Positions 1 to 6,671 are shown, numbered from the stretch's first letter. The stretch is 10,498 nt of DNA from Comamonas sp. (GCA_019236485.1 JAFAIY010000352.1:1-10498), one strand, 5' to 3'. The notes: a model not told the origin generated them from the sequence alone. Numbers and translations are program-made.

Positions 1-4
1 AGGC

Positions 5-421
5 TTAAAAGAGCGCCCGCTGCCTCCGGTCGAGAGGCGCCGTCACTCCCAGCATGGCCACGATGCGAACCACCTGGCCCTCGGTGAGGCCATATTCGGC
101 TGCGATCTTGCGGGCCGTTTTGCTCGTCGCGTAGTCCGCCGCAATGCGGGCATTGCGCACCGCCTGCAGGGCGCGCTCGGCCTTGGGCAGTTGGAAGTGA
201 GGCAGGCTGCCGTACTCCTTCGCCAGCTCTAAAAGTGCCTCGACACCGATTACTTTGGCGTAGGGGTGGTCGGGTGTGACCCTGTCGGGGGTTGGAAAAT
301 ACACCCGCAACCCACCCCATCGCTGCACCAGTGCCATGGTGGCCTGCAGGCCGATCAGGCGCTCGAAGTCCTGCAGCAGGGGCGGCAGAAGGTCGATTGG
401 GATGGCGGTGGAGTGGGTCAT
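5..421 (-). CDS. mor: Mor-family middle/late transcription activator
   Basis: This 138-aa protein matches the Mor/C activator family of Mu-like phages. In that family a dimer binds DNA upstream of a weak phage promoter and recruits host RNA polymerase to switch on the next transcription phase. The N-terminal part is helical and leads to GGLRVYFP (residues 36-43), the beta element typical of the Mor dimerisation region. A C-terminal helix-turn-helix lies at about residues 98-125, with KTARKIAAEYGLTEGQVVRI as its core. The ATG overlaps the gemA stop as ATGA (418-421), so translation is probably coupled. As the last gene of the leftward early operon it would be made after the transposition genes, and likely targets are promoters of the rightward lysis and morphogenesis block. 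Family assignment is strong. Whether it acts as Mor or as C cannot be told from sequence alone. Confidence 0.88.
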   Translation of the reverse strand: MTHSTAIPIDLLPPLLQDFERLIGLQATMALVQRWGGLRVYFPTPDRVTPDHPYAKVIGVEALLELAKEYGSLPHFQLPKAERALQAVRNARIAADYATSKTARKIAAEYGLTEGQVVRIVAMLGVTAPLDRRQRALF

Positions 422-876
422 GCACTCGCTGCCTGACGCTTGGCCCGGTCCAGCATGGATTTGAGGGCTTCGATTACCTTGGATGCGTCGGCAGTGCCCA
501 GAAACCTGACGTGCGAGACGTCAACGTCGGCCGTGCGGCCCACGAAACTCAGCATCGCTTCCGGACTGGCATCACGCAGGCCGCCAGCCTTGTCCAACTG
601 CCTCCACAGCCATTCGATTTTTTCTGCCTGGCCGAACGGCTTGAAGCCCGTGGCTTTGGGTTTGAAGCCGAGGGTGGCCATGTGGGCCAGCACCTTGGCA
701 CGGCCTGCGGCGTCGAGATCAGCGGCGCTGTCTTTGCCGGTCAGGTGGGTGAGGTGAAAGCGATAGTCATCCTCGCTCCAGCCCAAGGCCGTGCAGCCCT
801 GGTGGATGTGGCCCAGCTCACGGCGGCGCTGGGCTTGCCCGGCGACGGGCGATGTGTGTACGGCGAAGCGGCTCAT
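418..876 (-). CDS. gemA: GemA-family regulatory protein (DUF1018)
   Basis: This 152-aa protein belongs to the GemA/DUF1018 family found in the early region of Mu-like phages. Mu GemA is reported to modulate host gene expression and DNA supercoiling, but its biochemical activity is poorly defined. The diagnostic N-terminal block is visible: a basic start (QRRRELGHIHQGCTALG, about residues 16-32), then a WSEDDYRFHLTHLTGKDSA stretch (33-51) and an ADLDAAGRAKVLAHM helix (52-66). The C-terminal half carries EKIEWLWRQL (85-94), which resembles the helix the family keeps there. Start and stop both overlap neighbours by four bases (ATGA at 873-876 and at 418-421), placing it between the DUF3164 gene and mor in one coupled unit. 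The length is close to that of other phage GemA proteins. Confidence 0.88.
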   Translation of the reverse strand: MSRFAVHTSPVAGQAQRRRELGHIHQGCTALGWSEDDYRFHLTHLTGKDSAADLDAAGRAKVLAHMATLGFKPKATGFKPFGQAEKIEWLWRQLDKAGGLRDASPEAMLSFVGRTADVDVSHVRFLGTADASKVIEALKSMLDRAKRQAASA

Positions 877-1502
877 ACGGCGGCCAGGTCCAGGTTGATG
901 GCGTCATAGGCGCCGGTGGTCTCGTTGCGCTTGTAGAAGCGGATGTAAGGCTTGGTGCTGGCCACCTGGATGCTGTCTGAGATGGCCTTCATGGCCATTT
1001 GCCAGTCCTCGTCCTGGATGTCCAGGCGGCGTAAGCCCAGCACGCGGCCCGTGTTGATCAGGCCCTGCTTGTCGACCTGGAAGGCGTCGGCCACCAGCAC
1101 CTTGATGTTGTCGTTGGCGCCCTCGGCCCAGCGCGTCACGCACTGGTCGATCAAGCTCTTGGCGGCCTGCAGCTGCTCGCCAAAGGTGATCTGGTCTTGC
1201 ATCTGGCGCACGACCTTGAACTTGCCGTCGAAGGTCATGAGCGTGAAGTTGCCCTTGGTGCCGCGCACCTTGACCCCGTATTGCTCCACGCTGGTTTCCA
1301 CAAACGCCGTGACATCGCCCATGGAGTCCAGCTTGAACTTGGCCAGCTCCTTGCTCCTGGCCTCGGCCTGGGCGCAAAGGTCGCGCACCAACTGGTCGCG
1401 CAGCTTGTCGATGTCGGAGACCTTGCTTTCGGGGACCAGGTCACCCTTGGCGTTTTCCCAATAGCCGGCAGGAATCTGGGGAAGAGAGATTTGCTGATTC
1501 AT
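873..1502 (-). CDS. DUF3164 family protein
   Basis: This 209-aa protein matches DUF3164, an uncharacterised family almost confined to Mu-like phages and located between the transposition genes and gemA. The N-terminal signature IPAGYWENAKGDLVPESKV (residues 10-28) is typical. It is followed by a charged helical segment (about 30-58), a central beta-rich region (about 75-105, including GNFTLMTFDGKFKVV) and a helical C-terminal half. A TTG start at 1538 would extend it by 12 residues. The ATG at 1502 is preferred because an AGAAAG ribosome-binding site sits just upstream and the family signature begins soon after it. It lies 32 bp after the 62-aa membrane protein gene and overlaps gemA by four bases. 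Its function is unknown. No enzymatic motif is visible, and its place in the operon suggests a role in replication or regulation. Confidence 0.85.
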   Translation of the reverse strand: MNQQISLPQIPAGYWENAKGDLVPESKVSDIDKLRDQLVRDLCAQAEARSKELAKFKLDSMGDVTAFVETSVEQYGVKVRGTKGNFTLMTFDGKFKVVRQMQDQITFGEQLQAAKSLIDQCVTRWAEGANDNIKVLVADAFQVDKQGLINTGRVLGLRRLDIQDEDWQMAMKAISDSIQVASTKPYIRFYKRNETTGAYDAINLDLAAV

Positions 1503-1534
1503 TTCGTTCTTTCTGTTAGGGATGAGTCGGTCGT

Positions 1535-1723
1535 TCAAGGAAATACGGAGCGCATTTCCGCGTAGCCGGTGATGGCTGCGATCAGGAAGCCCAGGGCCAT
1601 CAGCAGCACAAAAATGAACAGCGTCAGGGCCAGCTTTTCGAGGCGGGTCGCGGGGGCCGTGCTGGCGTGCTCGATGGTCCAGGCGGGCAGGGGGCGCTGT
1701 TTGGGCTGGGTGCTCTTAGACAT
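1535..1723 (-). CDS. small single-pass membrane protein, unknown function
   Basis: This short gene encodes 62 aa. Residues 1-30 are polar and proline-rich. Residues 31-51 (LALTLFIFVLLMALGFLIAAI) form one clear transmembrane helix, and a short tail ends in SVFP. The ATG at 1723 is chosen because AAGGAG stands at 1733-1738 with a 9-base gap. The frame is open further upstream to 1837, but that part has shadow-like composition and overlaps the preceding gene. Start and stop overlap or nearly touch the neighbours (8-base overlap with the 81-aa gene), so it belongs to the early operon. The positive residues before the helix (RLEK) suggest the N-terminus stays in the cytoplasm, but topology is inferred. 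I do not recognise a family. Superinfection exclusion or host-membrane modification are possibilities only. Confidence 0.6.
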   Translation of the reverse strand: MSKSTQPKQRPLPAWTIEHASTAPATRLEKLALTLFIFVLLMALGFLIAAITGYAEMRSVFP

Positions 1724-2415
1724 ATTGGTGTTCTCCTTTGAGCAGTTGAGAGAGACGTTCGCGGTGCATATGGGTGAAGTCGGAGTAGTCGTCGGCAGCG
1801 CAGGCGATCGCATAGCGGCGGCCGATGCTGTAGGCACGCATCAGGCGTCGGGCGCGGCGCTTGATCCATGCCAGAGGAGGGCGCTGGTAGTCGGCCTCGG
1901 CCATAGGCAGTGCCAGGCCGATCAGCAAGGGCAGGGCGCCGTCTTTGACGCGGTGATGCATTGCGGACCTCCTGGGCACTGGTGATGGAGATGGCCTTGC
2001 CGGACTTGCGCGCCCCTCTTGGCTGCAAGGCACGGGGTACAGGCGGCGCGCTGGCCTCTCGGTGCTTGCATTGGCGGCAGGCCTGCCAGTGCTGCATCTC
2101 CCGCGGGCTGGAGATCGGAGCCTCCCGGTGGGCGTATGTGCGGCACTGGTCGGCAGTGATCGCGATGTCTTCGCCGCTGGCCTCTGCCGTGAGGTGGGGG
2201 CAGGTGTAGCGACCAAACGTATGGACCACCTTTTCAGCGATGCGGTCCGTGCTGGCTTTGCCGTTGCCGTAGCAGCCGCTGGCGTTGAGCACCTGGCTCA
2301 GCGCTGCAGCGCTGATGCCGAGCTGCCTGGCCATATGGGCGCGCACCGAGTCCCGGCGCAGGGCACGCTCCTGCAGCAGGGCAAACCAAGGCTCTTGCAT
2401 GTAACTGGGCTTCAT
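1624..2415 (-). CDS. putative regulator: HTH-like module plus Cys/His cluster; anomalously long 3' end
   Basis: The first 155 or so codons look like a real regulator. Residues 1-67 form an HTH-like module (YMQEPWFALL, then LSQVLNASGCYGNG and TDRIAEKVV). After it comes a possible metal-binding cluster: C72-P-H74, C91, C113-x2-C116 and H118. The ATG overlaps the stop of the upstream gene as ATGA (2412-2415) and has AAGGAGG before it. The frame then stays open to 1624, covering the whole 81-aa gene and part of the 62-aa gene. From about residue 155 the translation is a run of Arg, Pro, Ser and Ala, as in antisense or off-frame reading. The native product therefore probably ends near 1960, and the stop has been lost or moved by an indel. 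Residues 3-67 resemble the C-terminus of the KilA-N gene at 5990-6583. DNA binding is inferred, and the extended C-terminus is doubtful. Confidence 0.6.
   Translation of the reverse strand: MKPSYMQEPWFALLQERALRRDSVRAHMARQLGISAAALSQVLNASGCYGNGKASTDRIAEKVVHTFGRYTCPHLTAEASGEDIAITADQCRTYAHREAPISSPREMQHWQACRQCKHREASAPPVPRALQPRGARKSGKAISITSAQEVRNASPRQRRRPALADRPGTAYGRGRLPAPSSGMDQAPRPTPDACLQHRPPLCDRLRCRRLLRLHPYAPRTSLSTAQRRTPICLRAPSPNSAPCPPGPSSTPARPPRPASKSWP
1716..1961 (-). CDS. hypothetical basic 81-aa early protein
   Basis: The 81-aa product has a short hydrophobic stretch near the N-terminus (LPLLIGLALPM, about residues 10-20). A strongly basic segment follows (WIKRRARRLMRAYSIGRRYA), and a mixed tail ends in LLKGEHQYV. 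The frame is open further upstream, but the ATG at 1961 is preferred because a near-perfect AGGAGGT sits at 1967-1973 with a 5-base gap. The stop overlaps the start of the 62-aa membrane protein gene by 8 bases, so the two are probably co-translated. No family is recognised. The basic segment could bind nucleic acid, or could anchor the protein beside the membrane. The strong ribosome-binding site and the coding-like residue composition are the main reasons to accept the gene. It lies wholly inside the 3' part of the longer overlapping ORF 1624-2415. Confidence 0.6.
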   Translation of the reverse strand: MHHRVKDGALPLLIGLALPMAEADYQRPPLAWIKRRARRLMRAYSIGRRYAIACAADDYSDFTHMHRERLSQLLKGEHQYV

Positions 2416-2999
2416 GCTGCCTCCTTCTTGGCCTTGGCCAGCTCGGGCGGCTGTGGGCCGATGTCGAGCTTGAGCACATAGCGCAGGGCTCCATTGACCC
2501 GCTTCCTGCCGACCTCGACGGCGTCGGGTCGGGCCTGGCTCCAGGCGCGCAGTAGGCGACCGATGACCGCCTGTAAATAGACGGTGTTCTCACCAGCATT
2601 GGCCAGCACAGACACGGCATCCACGCTGGTGAGCACGGTGCGAATGCGCAGCAGATTCCACAGGCGCGGGCACAGTTGCTCGCTCACGGTGAGCGGCGCG
2701 GCCTTGTTGGGGCGCATGGCCGCGGGCTTGCCTTTGCGCTCCACCAGCGAAGAGTGCAGGGCCGCTTTACAGACCTCGATGCCCGCGGGTGTCAGTACCC
2801 AGGCGCGCGGCCGTGCTGTGCTGGGGCAGGCCAGCTTGCGCTGTTCCAGCAGCTTGCATGCCGCGCGCGCATCCTTGCCCTCGCTCAGCTCGGTCACGAT
2901 CTTTTGCAGCTCGGCCGCTGTAAAGGGCTGCACTGCATGGGCGGTGTAGCGGCCCAGAGCGATCAAGGTGGCGGGCATGAACCATCCGAAGGGCTTCAT
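2412..2999 (-). CDS. hypothetical early protein with two winged-helix-like regions
   Basis: The 195-aa product seems to hold two small DNA-binding-like parts. In the first (about residues 25-85) helices are followed by RPRAWVLTPAGIEV (63-76), a sequence typical of the wing and last helix of winged-helix proteins. The second (about 103-182) runs from LTVSEQLCPRLWNLLRIRTVLT through a helix pair to VNGALRYVLKLDIGP (168-182), again wing-like. The ATG overlaps the TnpB stop (ATGA at 2996-2999), and the stop overlaps the next start in the same way, so it is locked into the operon between tnpB and the Cys/His regulator. An internal ATG at residue 8 is possible. Proteins of similar layout follow TnpB in related phages, as far as I recall, but no function is established. 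A role in replication or transcription control is inference. Confidence 0.7.
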   Translation of the reverse strand: MKPFGWFMPATLIALGRYTAHAVQPFTAAELQKIVTELSEGKDARAACKLLEQRKLACPSTARPRAWVLTPAGIEVCKAALHSSLVERKGKPAAMRPNKAAPLTVSEQLCPRLWNLLRIRTVLTSVDAVSVLANAGENTVYLQAVIGRLLRAWSQARPDAVEVGRKRVNGALRYVLKLDIGPQPPELAKAKKEAA

Positions 3000-3733
3000 T
3001 GCTTGCCACCCTTTCGGCCCAGAGGTTTGCCGTTGAACTCAGGGCACAGGGGGCGGCCCTTGATGTGGGCGAGCGTGACCTTGGTCCAGCCGTTGGCGTC
3101 GGCCCAGGCTTCTATGTTGGCAATGGCATTGAGCAGCAGGCGCATGCGGCCTTCGGCCTGGGTCAGCATCTCGGGCAGCACCTCGTCGGCAATCTCGACA
3201 TCCGACTTGGCGGCGACCGTGGCCTTGACGTCTGCCAGCGAGATTGGCTGAAGCTCCACCACCTTGGCCACGCGGCTGGCGATGTGGCCAAAGCGAGCCA
3301 CCTTCATGGGAAAGTGCTCCATGCCCACCAGAAAGCACATGGTGCCGGTCAGGTCGGTGATGTCGCGGATGACTTCCAGCAGGCTGGCGGTGGAGCCCAC
3401 CAGGAAGTCGGCCTCGTCGATGATCATGGGGACCATCTCCACGGCCAGCTTGCCGATGATGCGGGCCTGCACCTCCTGGTTGCGCCCGGTCTTGGCCAGT
3501 CCCATTTTTTCAGCCAGAACATCCAGCATGGCGCGCTTGGTCCAGGTGCTCTGGGCACGCACAAACACCCAGCCGCTATCGGCCGCCCAACGCTCGGTCA
3601 GTTCGGACTTGCCGATGCCGTAACGACCTTGGATCAGCACCAGACCGGCTTCGCGGGCACCGCGACGCTCCACCAGCTTCTGCGCTTCGGACAGGCGCTT
3701 GAAGTTCTCAGTTTTGACAAATCCCTTTTTCAC
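2996..3733 (-). CDS. tnpB: TnpB, AAA+ ATPase transposition target-selection protein (MuB-like)
   Basis: This ATPase is the partner of the phage transposase. By analogy with MuB it binds target DNA in its ATP form, delivers target to the transposase complex and stimulates strand transfer. From the GTG at 3733 the protein has 245 aa. Walker A is GRYGIGKS (residues 36-43), Walker B MIIDEADF (103-110), a sensor-1-like strand CFLVGMEH (133-140), and conserved basic residues RFGHIASRV (147-155) where an arginine finger would lie. The GTG has GAGGAAA about 8 bases upstream, and the sequence following it (KKGFVKTENFKRL) looks like the family N-terminus. An ATG at 3775 would add 14 residues but has only a weak ribosome-binding site. 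It lies 64 bp after tnpA (22 bp if the ATG is used) and overlaps the next gene by four bases. It lacks an evident extra N-terminal HTH as found in Mu B. Confidence 0.9.
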   Translation of the reverse strand: MKKGFVKTENFKRLSEAQKLVERRGAREAGLVLIQGRYGIGKSELTERWAADSGWVFVRAQSTWTKRAMLDVLAEKMGLAKTGRNQEVQARIIGKLAVEMVPMIIDEADFLVGSTASLLEVIRDITDLTGTMCFLVGMEHFPMKVARFGHIASRVAKVVELQPISLADVKATVAAKSDVEIADEVLPEMLTQAEGRMRLLLNAIANIEAWADANGWTKVTLAHIKGRPLCPEFNGKPLGRKGGKQ

Positions 3734-3797
3734 GATACATTTCCTCGCGTTCGTTAATTCAAAAATCTCTGGCATTGCTCTATGGCGGCGGCAACCG

Positions 3798-5978
3798 TCA
3801 CAGAGCACTCTTGAAACCGGGCTGCTCGCCCGCGTCGTCCCATCCCATTCCCCGGCCCGCGTAGTAGTCGTGCAGTTCTGCGTAGTCCTCGGAGGCCACG
3901 TAGTTGCGCAGCCATGCCGCGTCGGCGTCAGCCCACTGGTCGCGGTTGCGCATGAGCCACTCGTAGCGTTCGCCGGGGGTGTCAAAGAAAGGCCTGCTCA
4001 TGGCCGATTGCTCGACCACGCGCGCGGAGGAAGAGGGGATGGCTGGAACTGTCTCCGTGATGGACGGCAGCACCACGAATGGGGTGCTGGGCTCAGGCAG
4101 GGAAAGGGGCTGTGTATTGACCGTGGTTCCGAGTTCGGCCAGTGCGGTTTCGATTTGCTGCTCGCGGCGCTTGACGGCCTGGGCCACGCGCTTTTCGCGG
4201 GCCATCTGGATGACCGGCTTGGGGAAGTAGTCGAGGCGGTTGGCGTTCCACTTCGCTTCGCACACGAACTCTCCACTCAGCGTGTAGACCATGACAAACG
4301 ATGGGTCGTGAATGTCATAGCGCACCGACACTTCGCGGCCGTCCACGTCGCGCCGCATCAGCTCGGGCGCTTGGTAGTGCTGATTGAAGAAGGTCACCTC
4401 GCCGCGCTTGGCGGTACGGATGACGGCTGGCATGAACAGCATGCGCAGCTCTAGCTGAGAGGGCTTGACCTGCAGCGAAGGGTCGAAGATGGCTTCCAAA
4501 GCCTCGGCCGGCGTCATGCGCTTGCCGTCAGCGCGCTTGGGCAACTCGCTGTGGCGGTGCTCGGTGTTGTACTCGCGCACCATGGTTTCAACCGCATCAA
4601 TAAACTGCTGCCAACTTGGGGCCTTGGTGGACAGTTGGACCACCTCGCCAGTTTGTTCGGCCCGCTTTACCGCGCGCTGCTCCTTTGCCAGCTCAGCCGC
4701 CGCTTTGCGGAAGGTGCCAGCGTCTACGTCGCGGCCCTGGTAGCTACCGAACTTGCGGGCGGCATTGATGGCATGGGTTTGCCATCCCCGCTCAATCAGG
4801 CCGTGGCCCTGGGGCTTGCCAGGAATACCTGTGCGGTGGTTGATGCCGAGACGGGCGCAAAAACCATCAATGGGGCAGTCCATGGCCTTGGCGGTTTCGC
4901 CTGCACCGTTGTCCCCGTAGAGAATGGCGCAGACACCATACTGACCGACCGCGTGGCGCAGTGCATCGCCTACAGCCATCACGTTTTCGGAGAGATTGAC
5001 CGACCAGCCCACGATCATGCGGGTGGCCGCATCCAGCACTACGGTCAGCTCCGGCGCGAATGGCGCCCCATGATCGGGGTGGCGGACCTTGGCTTTAAAG
5101 GTATGGCCGTCGATCAAATAGACGTCAGCGAACGCCAGCATGGAGGTATCGCGGCGCTTGAACGGCAGCTTGGCGTCGCGCTGGGCGCCGGTATGGCGAG
5201 CCTTGATCAGAGCGACATTGGCTTCGGCGGACTTGCCCAACTTGTCCAGTGCGCGGCGGGCACGGTGGTACAGGCTCTCCCAGGTATCGAAGTCCCGGCC
5301 CAGCATGCGGGTGGTTTCCTTCGCCGCCTGCGAGAGCTTGCGAAAACGCGCATCGCGGCTGTGATACATGCCCAGCACGGCGGCCACGTCGTCTTCGACC
5401 TGTACCAACTCGCGCGCAGTCTCTGGCGCGGGCAGCAGCCCCCACCAGCCGTTGGCTCGGTGCAAGCTGATCCAGCGTTCCAGTGTGCGGGCGCCGACGG
5501 AGTCTCCACGTGCACGCTGATTGGCTTTGCGGGCAATGGACAGGGCTTCGCTTCCAGCCTCGCCTGTCAGAATGCGCGCGGCCAGCAGTTGGCACGCACT
5601 GCGCAGTCCGTGTGCGGGCACCAACTCGTGGACCATGTTGACTAGGCGCACGCGGGCGTCGGCCACATCCTTTTCGGCCTGACTGGGAACGCGCGCAGCA
5701 GGCTGGGCTGGCTCAACCACGGCCGGAATGAATGAGCGCACGGGGGGCGTATCAACCACGGCCAGAGATGTGGAGCCAGCCGCGGTGATCTGTTTGGCGG
5801 TGATCGCAGCGCGGGTTTCTTCGGGCAGTGCGGAGCAGTCGTATTCAAGGCCGCCGCCACCGACGCGGCCCTCCCGTGGGCGGCTAGGGATGCCGAGGCG
5901 AGAGAGCTTTTCTCGTGTGCGCTTGCTGCAAGAGGGCATGCCCGGCATGCCTGCAATTTCTCGGGCTGAGAGCCACAT
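3798..5978 (-). CDS. tnpA: TnpA, DDE transposase (MuA-like)
   Basis: This 726-aa protein is the phage transposase/integrase. It would bind the phage ends, nick and join them to target DNA, and so drive both integration and replicative transposition. An N-terminal Mu-type DNA-binding domain opens the protein (WLSAREIAGMPGMPSCSKRT, about residues 2-21). A Pro/Ala-rich linker (about 77-100) and helical end-binding regions (about 105-265) follow. The RNase H-like core (about 275-410) carries the DDE triad as D290 (YLIDGHTF), D356 (YGDNGAGE) and E396 (GLIERGWQ). A beta-barrel-like segment follows (about 525-590, VSVRYDIHDPSFVMVYTLSGE), then a basic helix (KRVAQAVKRREQQIE). The tail is the region expected to contact TnpB. 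The ATG at 5978 has TGAGGAG seven bases upstream, overlapping the stop of the KilA-N gene. All catalytic residues are present, so it looks functional. Confidence 0.95.
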   Translation of the reverse strand: MWLSAREIAGMPGMPSCSKRTREKLSRLGIPSRPREGRVGGGGLEYDCSALPEETRAAITAKQITAAGSTSLAVVDTPPVRSFIPAVVEPAQPAARVPSQAEKDVADARVRLVNMVHELVPAHGLRSACQLLAARILTGEAGSEALSIARKANQRARGDSVGARTLERWISLHRANGWWGLLPAPETARELVQVEDDVAAVLGMYHSRDARFRKLSQAAKETTRMLGRDFDTWESLYHRARRALDKLGKSAEANVALIKARHTGAQRDAKLPFKRRDTSMLAFADVYLIDGHTFKAKVRHPDHGAPFAPELTVVLDAATRMIVGWSVNLSENVMAVGDALRHAVGQYGVCAILYGDNGAGETAKAMDCPIDGFCARLGINHRTGIPGKPQGHGLIERGWQTHAINAARKFGSYQGRDVDAGTFRKAAAELAKEQRAVKRAEQTGEVVQLSTKAPSWQQFIDAVETMVREYNTEHRHSELPKRADGKRMTPAEALEAIFDPSLQVKPSQLELRMLFMPAVIRTAKRGEVTFFNQHYQAPELMRRDVDGREVSVRYDIHDPSFVMVYTLSGEFVCEAKWNANRLDYFPKPVIQMAREKRVAQAVKRREQQIETALAELGTTVNTQPLSLPEPSTPFVVLPSITETVPAIPSSSARVVEQSAMSRPFFDTPGERYEWLMRNRDQWADADAAWLRNYVASEDYAELHDYYAGRGMGWDDAGEQPGFKSAL

Positions 5979-5989
5979 GGATAAGCTCC

Positions 5990-6583
5990 TCAGACCAAGC
6001 TCAACTGGCGCGCATGCACGCGCTGGTGTGGGCAGAACACGCGCAGCACACGGTGGGCAATGCGATCTGTGCCGCAGCGACCGTCACCGTAGTAGCCCGA
6101 CCCATTGAGCACTTGGCACAACGTCGACTCATGGATTTGCAGAGCCCGGGCCAGTGCACGGTGAACCATGCAACTAGCTTGGTGGCGCAGAATGGCAAAC
6201 CATGCCTCGGCCATGTAGGCTGGCTGAGGGCAGGTCAGCACTGCCTGTTTGATGCGCTGCAGTTGCATCGCGTCAAAAGCACGGATGACGGCCAGATGAA
6301 ACTTGGCGCTGATCCACATGGCATAGGCATAGACCAGTTCGCGGCAGGCGTAAGTGCCTTGAGGTCCATTGCCGCCTTTGACGACGCTAAGTGATTGATT
6401 TTTATCCGATGCCGGTTTTTCGGCATCGAGCTCGTGGATCAGTTCTTGGATGTTTTCCGAGTCAAGCCACTTACTGGGTCGATCCTTTGACTGACCACCG
6501 GCTGCCCGATGCAGGTCGTTGAGGCAGAAGCGTCCTCGTGCATCCTGGCGAATGCCCGTATCGAAGATGGTGATGACGCTCAT
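5990..6583 (-). CDS. KilA-N domain protein fused to a C-terminal HTH-like module
   Basis: The 197-aa product begins with a KilA-N domain (about residues 1-108). Its landmarks are GRFCLNDLHRAAGG (17-30), PSKWLDSENIQELI (36-49), GTYACRELVYAYAMWIS (76-92) and KFHLAVIRAFDAM (94-106). KilA-N proteins of phages bind DNA and often act as antirepressors or expression regulators. Residues 121-183 form a second module (PAYMAEAWFAIL, LCQVLNGSGYYGDG, TDRIAHRVLRVF) that closely resembles residues 3-67 of the regulator at 1624-2415. The KilA-N protein stops shortly after the shared CPH (184-186), so it lacks the rest of that protein's Cys/His cluster. The ATG overlaps the stop of a 26-codon ORF (ATGA, 6580-6583). 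The stop overlaps the SD region of tnpA, suggesting coupled translation. A role in early regulation just ahead of tnpA is inferred. Confidence 0.82.
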   Translation of the reverse strand: MSVITIFDTGIRQDARGRFCLNDLHRAAGGQSKDRPSKWLDSENIQELIHELDAEKPASDKNQSLSVVKGGNGPQGTYACRELVYAYAMWISAKFHLAVIRAFDAMQLQRIKQAVLTCPQPAYMAEAWFAILRHQASCMVHRALARALQIHESTLCQVLNGSGYYGDGRCGTDRIAHRVLRVFCPHQRVHARQLSLV

Positions 6584-6660
6584 ACTGCGCTGCCTTGTGC
6601 ATCACGATCTACGACGATGAACTGGACGTCGCGGAAAACAAGGGATTGAAGGTTGCTCAT
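6580..6660 (-). CDS. 26-aa peptide resembling the start of a Bro-N antirepressor domain
   Basis: Reading from the ATG at 6660 gives 26 codons ending in TGA that overlaps the ATG of the KilA-N gene (ATGA, 6580-6583). An AAGGG stretch lies about 10 bases upstream of the ATG, 3' of the preceding gene. The product starts MSNLQSLVFRDVQFIVVDRD. This looks like the first beta strands of phage Bro-N/antirepressor proteins, which commonly begin with a short polar start, F-x-x-x-x-F/V, then V-x-D-x-x-G. In those proteins the domain continues for about 80 residues more, but here it ends after QGSAV. It is therefore either a truncated remnant that survives as a coupling leader for the KilA-N gene, or a true micro-protein. 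The Bro-N resemblance is by eye and rests on about 20 residues. Confidence 0.5.
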   Translation of the reverse strand: MSNLQSLVFRDVQFIVVDRDAQGSAV

Positions 6661-6671
6661 GTCAGAATCCC

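Noticed and set aside
1..4. Possible phage left end or attachment junction at the window start.
   Set aside because: Only four bases lie beyond the mor stop. No terminal repeat, TG/CA end or host sequence can be recognised.
292..909. A 205-codon plus-strand open frame opposite mor and gemA.
   Set aside because: Both minus-strand genes match known Mu-like families and overlap by ATGA. The plus-strand frame has no ribosome-binding site or motif.
2999..3757. A 252-codon plus-strand open frame opposite tnpB.
   Set aside because: His- and Gly-rich shadow of the ATPase gene, with no start signal and no recognisable domain.
3734..3985. N-terminal extension of TnpB up to 3985.
   Set aside because: It lies inside the tnpA coding end and reads as Thr/Arg/Pro-rich shadow. 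Real signals start at 3775 or, better, 3733.
4551..5645. A 364-codon plus-strand open frame opposite tnpA.
   Set aside because: tnpA is intact with all catalytic residues in the other strand. The plus-strand translation shows no motif and typical shadow composition.
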